From Candidatus Melainabacteria bacterium (GTDB lineage: Bacteria > Cyanobacteriota > Vampirovibrionia > Obscuribacterales > Obscuribacteraceae), in contig DTSE01000406.1 of assembly GCA_012965515.1 (NCBI GenBank), positions 1 to 55,626 on the forward strand: 55,626 bases of DNA, written 5' to 3'. The translations under genes were made by a program, and so were the position numbers. The notes beneath the pieces are model-generated. The model was given only the letters and a program-made list of their open reading frames with translations, was not told where the DNA came from and did not search any database. Positions 15,848 to 24,502 of the stretch are shown in pieces; positions within the stretch are counted from its first letter, which is position 1; every line of letters starts with the position of its first letter.

Positions 15848-17077
15848 ATGGATAGATTTATCAGGGATAGAAGCGCACGGCTACGGATGCGGGTCGGTCC
15901 GCTGGCTCCATACATGGACGAGTTTGCGCAACGGCTTACGGCTAAAGGCTTCAAGCGCAAAAGCGGACGATACCATTTTCGGCTGGTTGCGGCATTCAGC
16001 AGCTGGCTAAAAGCGAAGCGGATAAAGGCTCAGAGTGTCAGACATGACCATGTGCAGCTTTACCTACGGGAGCGCAAACAGCTGCCGAGGCCAGGTGACG
16101 CCACGTGTCTGAACGGCTTCCTGGACATGTTGCGAGACAAAGGGATCGTGATGAAATTCGTGCCGGCGTTGGAAACCACGCCGGCGGAGAGTGTGGCGGA
16201 GCAGTTCGCTCAGTACCTACGACAGGAACGCGGTCTCGCTGGGTCGACTATATGTGCATACTCCGCGTTTGTGAAAGCGTTTCTGGAGGATGTGTTCGAC
16301 AGAGAGCCGATTGATTGGTCGTCTTTATCCGTTCAAGACGTGATCAAATTTGTCCAGCGCAAAGCAAAGATTATTCCTCCGAAGCACGCACAATATCTGA
16401 CAACAGCACTTCGCTCATTTCTAAAATATGCGAGGTACCGAGACTATATTCAAGCTGATTTCGCTGCCGCCGTGCCAGCTGTAGCAAGTTGGTCAATGGC
16501 AGGCATTCCAAAAGCACTACCGCTGGTGCACATTGAACGAGTGCTATCGAGCTGTGACCGCACAACAATTGGTGGACGTAGAGACTATGCCATTTTTCTA
16601 CTGTTAGCACGACTAGGATTACGAGCTGGCGAGATTGTGTCGTTAAAGCTGGCCGATCTAGATTGGATAAATGGAAGCGTTAGCATCCGCGGCAAAGGCG
16701 GTAAGTGCGCGCGGTTACCTATGCCAATTGATGTAGGGGAAGCGATTGTCGACTATCTCCAAAACGGGCGACCTCCGGCCAACAGCCGAATATTGTTTCT
16801 GCGTGAAACAGCCCCAATTGCCGGTTTCAAGGATCAGCAGGCAATTGGCTCGGTGGTTCGACGCGCGTTAAAACGTGCAGGAATTGACGCGCCAAGACAA
16901 GGCTCCCATCAGTTCCGTCACGCGTTAGCTACAAACATGCTTCATCGAGGTGCCTCGCTTTCCGAAATCGGAGAGATTCTCCGCCATCAGCTTCCCTGCA
17001 CCACTGCAATTTACGCAAAAGTCGATCTCGCAGCATTGCGTGAACTTGCCTTACCATGGACAGGAGGCGTGCAATGA
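15848..17077 (+). CDS. RIT tyrosine recombinase A
   Basis: 409 aa. XerC/D-like: N-terminal SAM-like core-binding domain (residues about 110-200) and catalytic domain with GLRAGEIVSL (Arg), HQFRHALA and a final LPCTTAIYAKVD (nucleophile Tyr). AAAGGAG precedes the ATG by 9 nt. Its stop overlaps the start of recombinase B (ATGA), so the two are translationally coupled. It has the longest N-terminal region of the trio. It should act together with B and C in excision and integration of the element. Confidence 0.88.
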   Translation: MDRFIRDRSARLRMRVGPLAPYMDEFAQRLTAKGFKRKSGRYHFRLVAAFSSWLKAKRIKAQSVRHDHVQLYLRERKQLPRPGDATCLNGFLDMLRDKGIVMKFVPALETTPAESVAEQFAQYLRQERGLAGSTICAYSAFVKAFLEDVFDREPIDWSSLSVQDVIKFVQRKAKIIPPKHAQYLTTALRSFLKYARYRDYIQADFAAAVPAVASWSMAGIPKALPLVHIERVLSSCDRTTIGGRRDYAIFLLLARLGLRAGEIVSLKLADLDWINGSVSIRGKGGKCARLPMPIDVGEAIVDYLQNGRPPANSRILFLRETAPIAGFKDQQAIGSVVRRALKRAGIDAPRQGSHQFRHALATNMLHRGASLSEIGEILRHQLPCTTAIYAKVDLAALRELALPWTGGVQ

Positions 17078-18003
17078 ATACTTTACGAGAAGCGGCGACG
17101 GATTATATTGCCATGCGCCGGAATTTGGGATACAAGCTGAAGCCTGCCGGAATTGGGTTATCTTCGTTTGTCGAGTTCATGGAGAAGAAGGGCGCTGCCT
17201 GGATTACAACTAGGCTGGCTTTGGAGTGGGCACAGAATCCAGCTCACATTCAACCGTCAGGATGGGCTCAAAGACTCGGCTGGGTGCGAGGCTTTGCCCG
17301 GTATCGGAGTGCAATGGATGGGCGCACGGAAATCCCACCTTCGCATCTGCTTCCATACCGGCCTAGTCGCGCTAATCCTCATCTGTATACGCAAAAGGAA
17401 ATTCAATCACTTTTGACCGCTGCATTGAACATCCCCCAAGCGCATGGATTGAGCCGTTTCACCTACTATTGCTTATTTGGCTTACTGGCAGTTTCAGGCA
17501 TGCGGATTAGCGAAGTACTTAACTTGCGAGTAGATGAAGTTGACCTGGAAAATGGGGTTCTGACGATTAACGGTGCGAAGTTCGGCAAATCAAGATTGAT
17601 TCCCTTGCACGGCTCAACGAAAGAGGTCCTGCGCGATTACAAGCTTCGCCGAGACACCTTTCTCAAAGGACGTCCTTCTGCATTTTTCTTCATATCCAGA
17701 GCAGGTAACAAATTATTGGTCCGGATTGTTGAAGCGCAATTTTTGCGTCTGTCGCGGAGAATCGGGTTGCGGTCTCCTAAGGATGAGTCTGGTCCGCGAA
17801 TTCACGATTTTCGTCATTGCTTCGCTATTGACACACTACTCAGGTGGTATCGGAGTGGAAAGGACGCTGAGCAGCGCTTGCCGCTACTCTCCACGTATCT
17901 AGGACACGTAAATGTGGCGAACACATATTGGTACTTAACTGCCTGCCCAGAGTTATTGGGAGAGGCTGTAAAACGCCTAGAACGGCGATGGGAGGTAAAG
18001 TAA
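17074..18003 (+). CDS. RIT tyrosine recombinase B
   Basis: 309 aa. The start at 17074 is set by GGAGG seven bases upstream and the ATGA overlap with gene A. Catalytic motifs: GMRISEVLNLRV, IHDFRHCFAID and YLGHVNVANTYWYLTA with the Tyr nucleophile. Second member of the trio; no accessory domain. Downstream gene C begins 2 nt after the stop. Confidence 0.88.
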   Translation: MNTLREAATDYIAMRRNLGYKLKPAGIGLSSFVEFMEKKGAAWITTRLALEWAQNPAHIQPSGWAQRLGWVRGFARYRSAMDGRTEIPPSHLLPYRPSRANPHLYTQKEIQSLLTAALNIPQAHGLSRFTYYCLFGLLAVSGMRISEVLNLRVDEVDLENGVLTINGAKFGKSRLIPLHGSTKEVLRDYKLRRDTFLKGRPSAFFFISRAGNKLLVRIVEAQFLRLSRRIGLRSPKDESGPRIHDFRHCFAIDTLLRWYRSGKDAEQRLPLLSTYLGHVNVANTYWYLTACPELLGEAVKRLERRWEVK

Positions 18004-18005
18004 CG

Positions 18006-19004
18006 ATGACCACAGATCCCAACTTTGCAGTGCTGCTGCAGACCTTTTTCACGCAGCGACTTATGAAGCAGAGGCAAGCCAGCCCACACACCATTTCGTC
18101 CTACCGGGACAGTTTTTGCTTACTGCTTCAGTTCATGCGGCGCCGCTTGCGCAAGGAACCTTCGCTCTTTCGGCTTGAGGATGTCGATGCTCCGCTGATA
18201 GCTGCATTTCTGGATGATATTGAACAGAATCGCAGCTTATCTGTTCGTTCTCGCAATCAACGTCTGACTGCAATCCGATCTTTCTTTCGATATGCCGCCC
18301 TTGAGGCGCCAGCTCAAGCGGCGCAAATCCAACGCGTTCTAGCTATTCCTTCCAAGCGGCACGCCAGTACGGAAGTAACTTTCTTAGATCAGAAAGAGGT
18401 GGCGTCGCTCCTGGCGGCACCCAACCAACAGGCCTGGTCAGGTCGCAGGGACCACGCACTAATTTTGCTTACTGTGCAGACTGGGGCTCGATTATCAGAG
18501 ATCATTGGCTTGAAGAGACAAGATGTGGTGTTCGGAGCTGGCGCTCACATACGCGTCATCGGCAAGGGCAGAAAAGAGCGGTGTGTACCATTAACCAAGC
18601 GAACCGCTCAGGTCCTGAAGGCTTGGTTACGAGAGCCTGCAAAAGTCGACACAGACGTTCTATTCCCCAATGCTCACGGTACGCAGTTGAGCTCTGATGG
18701 AATGCAATATATCCTGGCCAAGCATACTAAAGTTGCTGCCAACGACTGCTCAAGTCTGGGTGACAAGCGGGTTACGCCCCATACCCTGAGACATACTTGT
18801 GCAATGGAAATGTTGCACGCAGGAATAGATCGAGCAATGATTGCTCTCTGGTTGGGACACGAATCTGTTGAGACCACCCAGATCTACCTTCATGCCAATC
18901 TGGAATTGAAAGAGTCCATTCTTGCCAAGACTTCCATGCCCGAAGGCAAACCGGGAAGATATCGACCGGATGACAGGCTGCTGGAATTTCTGAAGGACCT
19001 GTAA
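18006..19004 (+). CDS. RIT tyrosine recombinase C
   Basis: 332 aa, ATG 18006 with GGAGG upstream. XerD-like: residues 5-100 SAM-like domain (SPHTISSYRDSFCLLLQF), then TGARLSEIIGLK, TPHTLRHTCAMEML and LGHESVETTQIYLHA with the Tyr. Third gene of the trio; it ends about 80 bp before the right inverted repeat. All catalytic residues seem present, so the element may be active. Confidence 0.9.
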   Translation: MTTDPNFAVLLQTFFTQRLMKQRQASPHTISSYRDSFCLLLQFMRRRLRKEPSLFRLEDVDAPLIAAFLDDIEQNRSLSVRSRNQRLTAIRSFFRYAALEAPAQAAQIQRVLAIPSKRHASTEVTFLDQKEVASLLAAPNQQAWSGRRDHALILLTVQTGARLSEIIGLKRQDVVFGAGAHIRVIGKGRKERCVPLTKRTAQVLKAWLREPAKVDTDVLFPNAHGTQLSSDGMQYILAKHTKVAANDCSSLGDKRVTPHTLRHTCAMEMLHAGIDRAMIALWLGHESVETTQIYLHANLELKESILAKTSMPEGKPGRYRPDDRLLEFLKDL

Positions 19005-19083
19005 CGCCGTCGGAATATGCCGAGCAAGAAGTTATTTGGCCACATCAAGTTGTTGAGCCCAAGCTAATTTGAGCGTGATCCAT

Positions 19084-19122
19084 GTAATTGCTCGGCATAT
19101 TCCCGGACTCGGCATAGTGCCC
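19084..19122 (-). repeat. Right inverted repeat of the RIT element
   Basis: The reverse complement starts GGGCACTATGCCGAGTCC and matches the left end at 15704-15742 in 36 of 39 positions. Two GCCGAG half-sites in each end could be recombinase-binding sites. Confidence 0.88.
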
Positions 19123-19150
19123 ATTATGCCGACATCGGAATAATGGGCAC

Positions 19151-19237
19151 AAGAACATTCAGCACACGGTCAGATACACACAGCTTGATCCGGCTCGGTT
19201 CAAAGGTTTCGGTAAGGACCTGAAGTTCTATGAATGA
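19151..19237 (+). pseudogene. Tyrosine integrase, 3' part
   Basis: Reads KNIQHTVRYTQLDPARFKGF followed by GKDLKFYE and a stop, in the frame that continues the 15173-15709 segment once the RIT element is removed. It holds the catalytic tyrosine (VRYTQL). Confidence 0.9.
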
Positions 19238-19342
19238 CTCTTTTCAAAAATGAAGTTTCTGCCTTCGTGCAACTGGTAATTACCATTTGCTGATGGAGGA
19301 AAAAGTCGATAGATTAGTATTCATTAGGCAAACGGGTTTAGG

Positions 19343-20054
19343 TATGCGCAAGCAACTGCTTTACAGTTTTTTCTTTTTGCAGCAACTATTGCTCTGCGTA
19401 ACTATTTCAGCGGCAGAATTGAAGCCATCTACGTTGCAGACTAAAGGTAAAGCATCAAATCAGCTCTCGAAAGCAGATCTTGAGCACGGTGCAATTCAAA
19501 TCAACAGACTGCTAAAGGATCGACCCGAATTGGCTACGCTTATCTCAAAAGGAGATGGTGCATACGAATGGATACGGTTGAATTTCGCTGGTGAGTACAC
19601 TGGATTTAGAATTTATTGGGAGAATTCGAAGCCATACATTGATGCCGACGGAGAAAATCGATTCGATGACTTCAACCACACAGGGGCGATTCGTGTAAAG
19701 AAACCAAGTATTTCTGATGCGCCTGGAAATGCCGAGATTCAATGTATGGCGGTAGTGTATGAGTTGATAAACATTCGCAATACACCTCGATTCACGGCGC
19801 TATGGAATGATGCATTAAATGGAAAACTGACGAGAAGTGAGTGGGTACGTGGTAACACACTACTTGAGTTTGAAGCTATTCATGAAACAAAGAATTTCTA
19901 CAGCAAAATTTGGTTCCCACTCATGACGTCAAAGCATCTACGTGCAGATGAGCATCTATGGAGAGTCGAAGCAGCCGACACTTTCGATTCTTGGCTTCAC
20001 ACAAAGGATGCGGAGAAATTCATTCAGTATTGGAAATCATGTTATCCATCATAG
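19343..20054 (+). CDS. Secreted protein of unknown function
   Basis: About 236 aa. Starting at ATG 19343 gives a clear signal peptide (MRKQLLYSFFFLQQLLLC then VTISAAEL), with cleavage likely after ISA. An upstream start at 19293 is open but would bury the signal. The mature part is soluble, with paired motifs GEYTGFRIYWENSKPYIDAD and a C-terminal Trp-rich region. No family recognised. It stands alone between the RIT element and the intron-like sequence. Confidence 0.6.
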
Positions 20055-20059
20055 CAATT

Positions 20060-20580
20060 GGCATAGGGAGAGTCCTCGCGGACTCCTCCCTGCCACACCA
20101 CCGTACAAGGGGGTCCGCATACGGCGGTTCGGTGGATTAAGCGGTAATCAAGCATTTAAGGGTTGGCAGACCAAGAGATTGGAAGTACGCAACCGACAAG
20201 GCGCTATTGATTGGTGGGGTTCGACTCATTCGCCAAGGACCGTGCGCGCTGCTTCCGGCGCCTTCTCGGGCTTGTGTTATGGTCAGGCCCAGGGCTCGCA
20301 AGCGTTTGAGTCTTGTGTGCCACGCTTCCAGCGCTTCCATACAAGGCAGCGTAGTTTGCGTCTACAGCTGCATCCCTTGATGACTATGGACTTTGCGGTC
20401 ACTTGCCCGCTCGTCCGAATGCGATTGCCTCATATCCGGTTTCTGTCCGTCAGCTCGCGGATTTGCACCACGCTTCTTTCAGACCTCGGCTCGCGGCTGT
20501 GTCCTTGCGCTTCGCTACACTTCATCGTCATTAGATTGTCAGTGGACTTTCACCTCCAAGTTGTTGAACATGCAACAGGA
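20060..20580 (-). ncRNA. ORF-less group II intron-like remnant
   Basis: On the minus strand the segment begins with a domain I-like run (GGAGGTGAAAGTCC near 20545-20558, later AAATCCGCGAGCTGACGGAC) and ends with a domain V-like hairpin whose outer stem pairs ACCGCCGTA (20120-20128) with TACGGTGGT (20097-20105). Next comes a strong stem-loop AGGGAGGAGTCC-GCGA-GGACTCTCCCT (20065-20091). This order and these motifs match bacterial group II introns that normally carry a reverse transcriptase in domain IV. Only about 500 nt is present and there is no reverse transcriptase, so it is a deleted copy, possibly trans-mobilisable. Ends are approximate. Confidence 0.55.
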
Positions 20581-20767
20581 GAAAATATGGCTGCTTTTTG
20601 CGCTGATCTTCTTCGAGAGCAAAAGGAACAGAACAAAATGCATTGAGCTTGACCGAAAAATAGTTGGTGTGAAGACTTTAGATCAAGCGATGTTTCCTTG
20701 TTGTCCACTAATTTCCGAGGCGACGCCAATGCATGTAAAGAAAAAAATTGCAAACGAAACCGTCAGA

Positions 20768-21556
20768 TTAGTGCTGCAGATCCGGCAGCACATCCGCTCG
20801 TCCGCAAGCGAAAACAGCGCCGATAGCCAGGCTGAACAATCCAGTAATCACACTGATGGCAACGAAGATTGATTTGAACTTTGCTGAATTGGCAAAGCCA
20901 GCGCAAGTTGCCAGAGCGACCGCTGTATTTGAAATTAGAAGACCGGAGATAAACGAAAGCAAAATCATGACGCCGAGAACATGTGTTGATGAGCCGCCGA
21001 CAGCAGCAATCAGCAAAACTTGCGTACCCGTCTCGGCTCCAAAACCGTGAATCGCTCCCACCCCAAACGCTGTTGAAGCACTGTACTGACGAACCTTTGC
21101 AGCCTTATCGACTTCTTTGCCCGTTATCTTGGAGTAAAACCAATCCTGCGCCTTCTGAATTTTCGCCAGAAGAAACATCCAACGACTCTGCATAACAAAG
21201 TTGTTTCCAGCAGTTGCGCTTTTCGTTAGCGAATAAAAAATCCACAGCCCCAACAGCAAAAGCGTTACTCCGACCGCTCTTTCCATGAAAGGATCGATCC
21301 ATTCGGGCAAAACCGCAGCAAACATCAGAGCCGCAATTCCGAGCAGCAAAACTATGATTGCGTGGCCCAGTGCGTAGCACCAAGACAGACGCAGAGCGTC
21401 ATTTGGTTGAGACAACGAGATTGCGCCACTATCGACTTTGGTAGCATTAGCGGTACCAACAATGTCAGCGATGGCAGCAATATGATCCCAATCGATGCCA
21501 TGCCGAACACCGAGAATGAGTGCGTTTCCTAATATAACTAGCGACCCTAATTCCAT
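20768..21556 (-). CDS. Nickel/cobalt permease (NiCoT-like) of the hydrogenase locus
   Basis: 262 aa integral membrane protein with about 6-7 hydrophobic segments. Near the N-terminus is RHGIDWDHIAAI (His19, Asp22, Asp24, His25), the metal-selectivity motif of the NiCoT/HoxN family in variant form, and later AIHGFGAETGTQ. It should import Ni2+ for the hydrogenase active site. Last gene of the leftward hydrogenase operon, 4 nt after the preceding stop, which supports a nickel role. Confidence 0.85.
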   Translation of the reverse strand: MELGSLVILGNALILGVRHGIDWDHIAAIADIVGTANATKVDSGAISLSQPNDALRLSWCYALGHAIIVLLLGIAALMFAAVLPEWIDPFMERAVGVTLLLLGLWIFYSLTKSATAGNNFVMQSRWMFLLAKIQKAQDWFYSKITGKEVDKAAKVRQYSASTAFGVGAIHGFGAETGTQVLLIAAVGGSSTHVLGVMILLSFISGLLISNTAVALATCAGFANSAKFKSIFVAISVITGLFSLAIGAVFACGRADVLPDLQH

Positions 21557-21560
21557 AAGT

Positions 21561-21875
21561 CTATTCCGGTTGCTCCAACTTCAGATCGACGAATAGTGCA
21601 GCGGCACCGCTGTCCCAAGTAGCGGAAAAGTTCTTCTGATCGTGTTCGTCAAGACCAAACTCTTGCAAAAAATCTGTTGCCGTCACCACCCGATCTCCAA
21701 TTGCATTTCGCATTTTCAGCAGACGACCACCGCTTGCTTGGCTAAACACCGGCATGACGAGAAATCCACTGTCACGTTTCAAAAGAGCTATGGTCTCAAT
21801 GCCACTGAAGAACTTGTTGTACAGCTCGTGATCGATGTACAAATTACCATTTTTAATTGAAATCGTCTGCGACAT
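21561..21875 (-). CDS. Hydrogenase-locus protein of unknown function
   Basis: 104 aa from ATG 21875 (AAGGAA upstream; a TTG at 21893 is also open). Predicted alpha/beta, no cysteine pairs, no membrane segment. Its position between the maturation protease and the nickel permease suggests an accessory role in hydrogenase assembly. It resembles small uncharacterised proteins often found in group 1h hydrogenase clusters, but I cannot name the family. Confidence 0.65.
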   Translation of the reverse strand: MSQTISIKNGNLYIDHELYNKFFSGIETIALLKRDSGFLVMPVFSQASGGRLLKMRNAIGDRVVTATDFLQEFGLDEHDQKNFSATWDSGAAALFVDLKLEQPE

Positions 21876-21889
21876 GCCAAATTTCCTTT

Positions 21890-22375
21890 TCAAATCCTCT
21901 GGCTTGAGGAAATCTTACTGACACGTTCTACTATTTTTTCAACGACTTTATCGGCGGACGCTTTTACAACTTCGCTCAGTTCAAGACCAAGTTCGAGCCT
22001 TTCAACCTCGATGAGAAAGACCTGTATGTCTTGCGGAAAATTTTCTTTATAGATTTGCTTGCCAGCATAAATAGCGTGATCCCAACGAAAATCGTGAAGC
22101 CCAAACGACGGTTGATGACAATTAGCCAGAGTTTCGCCGGGCACTTGAAAGATAGTGCCTGGGTCGGATCCGGATTTATTGGCATCGATGATTATTAGTG
22201 CGTCGCTGCCTCTAGCCTGAAACATCACGTCCATCCCGGCGGTGCCAGCGTCGAAGATTCGAACCCGTTCGGGATCAATCGAATTGGCTAGCTCCTTTTT
22301 TAATTGCTGTACTACGTAAACTCCAGCACCATCGTCGGATCTGTTGGAATTGCCGCAACCTATGATGCTCAGCAT
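21890..22375 (-). CDS. Hydrogenase maturation endopeptidase (HyaD/HupD family)
   Basis: 161 aa. MLSIIGCGNSNRSDDGAG, FDAGTAGMDVMF and FGLHDFRWDHAIY mark the nickel-sensing peptidase family: the acidic residues near 15 and 43-50 and the His near 94 bind the nickel of the precursor. It removes the C-terminal tail of the large subunit after Ni insertion; the large subunit here ends with the expected tail after its last active-site motif. Overlaps or abuts the following small gene. Confidence 0.88.
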   Translation of the reverse strand: MLSIIGCGNSNRSDDGAGVYVVQQLKKELANSIDPERVRIFDAGTAGMDVMFQARGSDALIIIDANKSGSDPGTIFQVPGETLANCHQPSFGLHDFRWDHAIYAGKQIYKENFPQDIQVFLIEVERLELGLELSEVVKASADKVVEKIVERVSKISSSQRI

Positions 22376-22461
22376 CTGCTACTCCACTTAACTAGGAATT
22401 TCCTGACGCCCAGAAGCATTTCGGGGCGCTCAGGACGAGTGGCACTCCACTACAATTTTAA

Positions 22462-22770
22462 CTAAATGCGCCACAATCGGCACCACCAGTCTGGTTCAGC
22501 CGGCAGATCTATTTCAGGCAGATTGCACCATTTACGGTGATTCAAATAGTACATGCATTCCATGCATCGCATCTCTTCTATCGGGTGATTCAGGTAACCA
22601 GAGACGACCAACTTCTTTTCGACATCATCTTTTTTTATATGAGCCAACTCTCTGACAATTACATCAAACTGGAAATTATCCTCCGGAAATGGCTCCGTCA
22701 TTGTTTTCAGACCACCATCCAGCATTTTTGCAATGCGGTCAAGAAGTTCTTTGTCAGATTCCTCTCTCAT
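22462..22770 (-). CDS. Small four-cysteine protein of the hydrogenase operon
   Basis: 102 aa, GGAG before the ATG. The C-terminal 35 residues hold CMECMYYLNHRKWCNLPEI, then DWWCRLWRI: Cys spacing C-x2-C-x7-C-x13-C with surrounding aromatic residues, suggestive of an iron-sulfur (HiPIP-like) or zinc site. The N-terminal half is a helical region. It sits between the large subunit and the protease, so it could be an electron-transfer partner or a maturation factor. Family not identified. Confidence 0.65.
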   Translation of the reverse strand: MREESDKELLDRIAKMLDGGLKTMTEPFPEDNFQFDVIVRELAHIKKDDVEKKLVVSGYLNHPIEEMRCMECMYYLNHRKWCNLPEIDLPAEPDWWCRLWRI

Positions 22771-22874
22771 CTTACAACTCCTTCGTCTCCACCCTGCAGG
22801 AATAAGACGCCGACTATCTAATTAGCCGGCACCTGCAAGTGCTGTTGTGACGACGACACGCTACAAGCGCGAAC

Positions 22875-24473
22875 TCAGGTTGTTTTGAAACGCGCTAACT
22901 CTTTGCCTGTTTTGGCATCATGAGCATGTACGGTACAAACCAGACATGAGTCATATGAGCGCGCCACCATGCCAACTTCAACTGGATCTGTCGGATCTTT
23001 GATCGGCGTTCCAACCAGAGCTTCTTCCATTGGACCACGCTCATTGGCTGAATTTCTCGGACCAACATTCCAAGTAGTTGGAGCGATGATCTGATAGTTC
23101 TTGATTTTGCCATCCTTAACGTCAATCCAGTGACAGAGCGCTCCGCGGATAGCTTCTGTTGCTCCCCATCCTTGGCCATCTTTTTCTTTCGGTTTGATGT
23201 ACCAGGGATCGTTGAGTTTGAACTGGCGCAAGCAATGTTCGATTTTGCGATAAATCGCTTTCACTTCGTGCATTCTGGCAAAGTGACGCAATAGAACGCT
23301 TGCTCCGCCCATCTTCTTGTACATGTCGAGAACGAGGGGATCTTTGTACTGCCACTCTTCCATGTGGTTTCCGCCGTAGACCATTTGTCGTGCAAAAGGC
23401 CCAGCTTCCAACCGTCCGAAATCTTGGTGCGACACCGCAGTTGCCCACGAATACTTACCATTGAAATCAGGTGCATTCTTGGCGATTGGTGTTGTCACAC
23501 GATCGAATGGATGCGTTGCTCCCTGCTCCTGATACCAGGCGTGCTCCATGTCTTCACGACAGAAACCTTGTTCCATCAATTTGTGGATATCTTTTTCTGC
23601 GTGGAAGGTGCCGCTCGGCATCCACATCGCTGCGTTTCGACCAGCGATAGTGGGCTTCTGGTACTTATCTTCATGTGGAAGGTAGCCCCAGGTGACATAG
23701 CGACCGCAACCAACTCCGAATTTGTCCAATCCACAGTCGAGGCCCATCTTCCAATACATGCCCAGGTCGGAATTTGCATGCTCAGGTTTTTCGTCTAACC
23801 AGACCATGAAGTCTTCATAGGTTTTGATCTCTTCGTATCTTTCCAGCGAGCAACCGAGCCAGATATTTTCAATCCAGTTCGTACGGAAGTGCTCGAGAAT
23901 TCCCCAAGAGCGAGTTACGTCAGTTAGAGTCGGTGCGCACATCACACCACCTGGCACCATGTAACTGGAGTGCGGCCACTGCCCGCCGAAAAGCGCGTAG
24001 ATCTCGACAGGTCTCGCTGATAGTGTCACTCCGATTTCGTAGTTAACTCCGGTGAATGGAGCATACCTGCGCACAGCTTCCTCGTAGAATTTGCTGTTCT
24101 TATAGTTTTTGTTCACCAGGTCAATCATGAACAAGGCATAGTGGTGGCGCGGCAAACTCTGCAAGCTCTCAGAGAGCTGACCGATGTTGCGAGCGAGAAT
24201 GGCGTTGCGCGGAACTTCAGTCGCCCACGCAGTATCGAGAGCCCAGGAGGCGCAGGTCAAGTGAGAGGCTCCGCAGATACCACATGCTCTCGGTGTAACT
24301 ACCAAACCAGCTTGCGGATCTTTGCCGCGCAGAATGATTTCGAATCCTCGAAACAACTCTGCCTGAGTCCATGCATTCACAACGACCCCGTCTTGAATAT
24401 CGACGCGCACGTCAAGGTCGCCTTCGACACGTCCGACAGGAGAGATGTCTAGTGTTGTGGTCGTTCCGGCCAT
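22875..24473 (-). CDS. hhyL: [NiFe]-hydrogenase large subunit, group 1h/5 type
   Basis: 532 aa. Nickel ligands: L1 motif PRACGICGASH (Cys64, Cys67, His71) and L2 motif SYDSCLVCTVHAHD (Cys510, Cys513, His516). The residues after the last His (AHDAKTGKELARFKTT) form the tail removed by the maturation protease. The motif SCLVCTVHAHD and overall length match the actinobacterial-type high-affinity hydrogenase that oxidises atmospheric H2. The protein pairs with the small subunit encoded 29 bp upstream. GAGGAA precedes the ATG. All active-site residues are intact. Confidence 0.93.
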   Translation of the reverse strand: MAGTTTTLDISPVGRVEGDLDVRVDIQDGVVVNAWTQAELFRGFEIILRGKDPQAGLVVTPRACGICGASHLTCASWALDTAWATEVPRNAILARNIGQLSESLQSLPRHHYALFMIDLVNKNYKNSKFYEEAVRRYAPFTGVNYEIGVTLSARPVEIYALFGGQWPHSSYMVPGGVMCAPTLTDVTRSWGILEHFRTNWIENIWLGCSLERYEEIKTYEDFMVWLDEKPEHANSDLGMYWKMGLDCGLDKFGVGCGRYVTWGYLPHEDKYQKPTIAGRNAAMWMPSGTFHAEKDIHKLMEQGFCREDMEHAWYQEQGATHPFDRVTTPIAKNAPDFNGKYSWATAVSHQDFGRLEAGPFARQMVYGGNHMEEWQYKDPLVLDMYKKMGGASVLLRHFARMHEVKAIYRKIEHCLRQFKLNDPWYIKPKEKDGQGWGATEAIRGALCHWIDVKDGKIKNYQIIAPTTWNVGPRNSANERGPMEEALVGTPIKDPTDPVEVGMVARSYDSCLVCTVHAHDAKTGKELARFKTT

Positions 24474-24502
24474 TGTTTAGTTCCTCGTTTTTTCGGCTCA
24501 GA

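Larger units (their letters stand above)
15704..19150 (+). mobile_element. RIT element (recombinase in trio)
   Basis: About 3.4 kb with three tyrosine recombinase genes in one operon, bounded by 39-bp inverted repeats at 15704-15742 and 19084-19122 that differ at three positions (they share GGGCACTATGCCGAGTCC and TATGCCGAGCAATTAC). An extra 28 bp on the right (19123-19150) forms, with the preceding GTGCCC, an 11-bp hairpin GTGCCCATTAT / ATAATGGGCAC. GGGCAC occurs at both junctions (15704-15709 and 19145-19150). The host gene can be rebuilt exactly by removing one copy and everything between. RIT elements are known as a class; this one looks intact. Confidence 0.88.
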
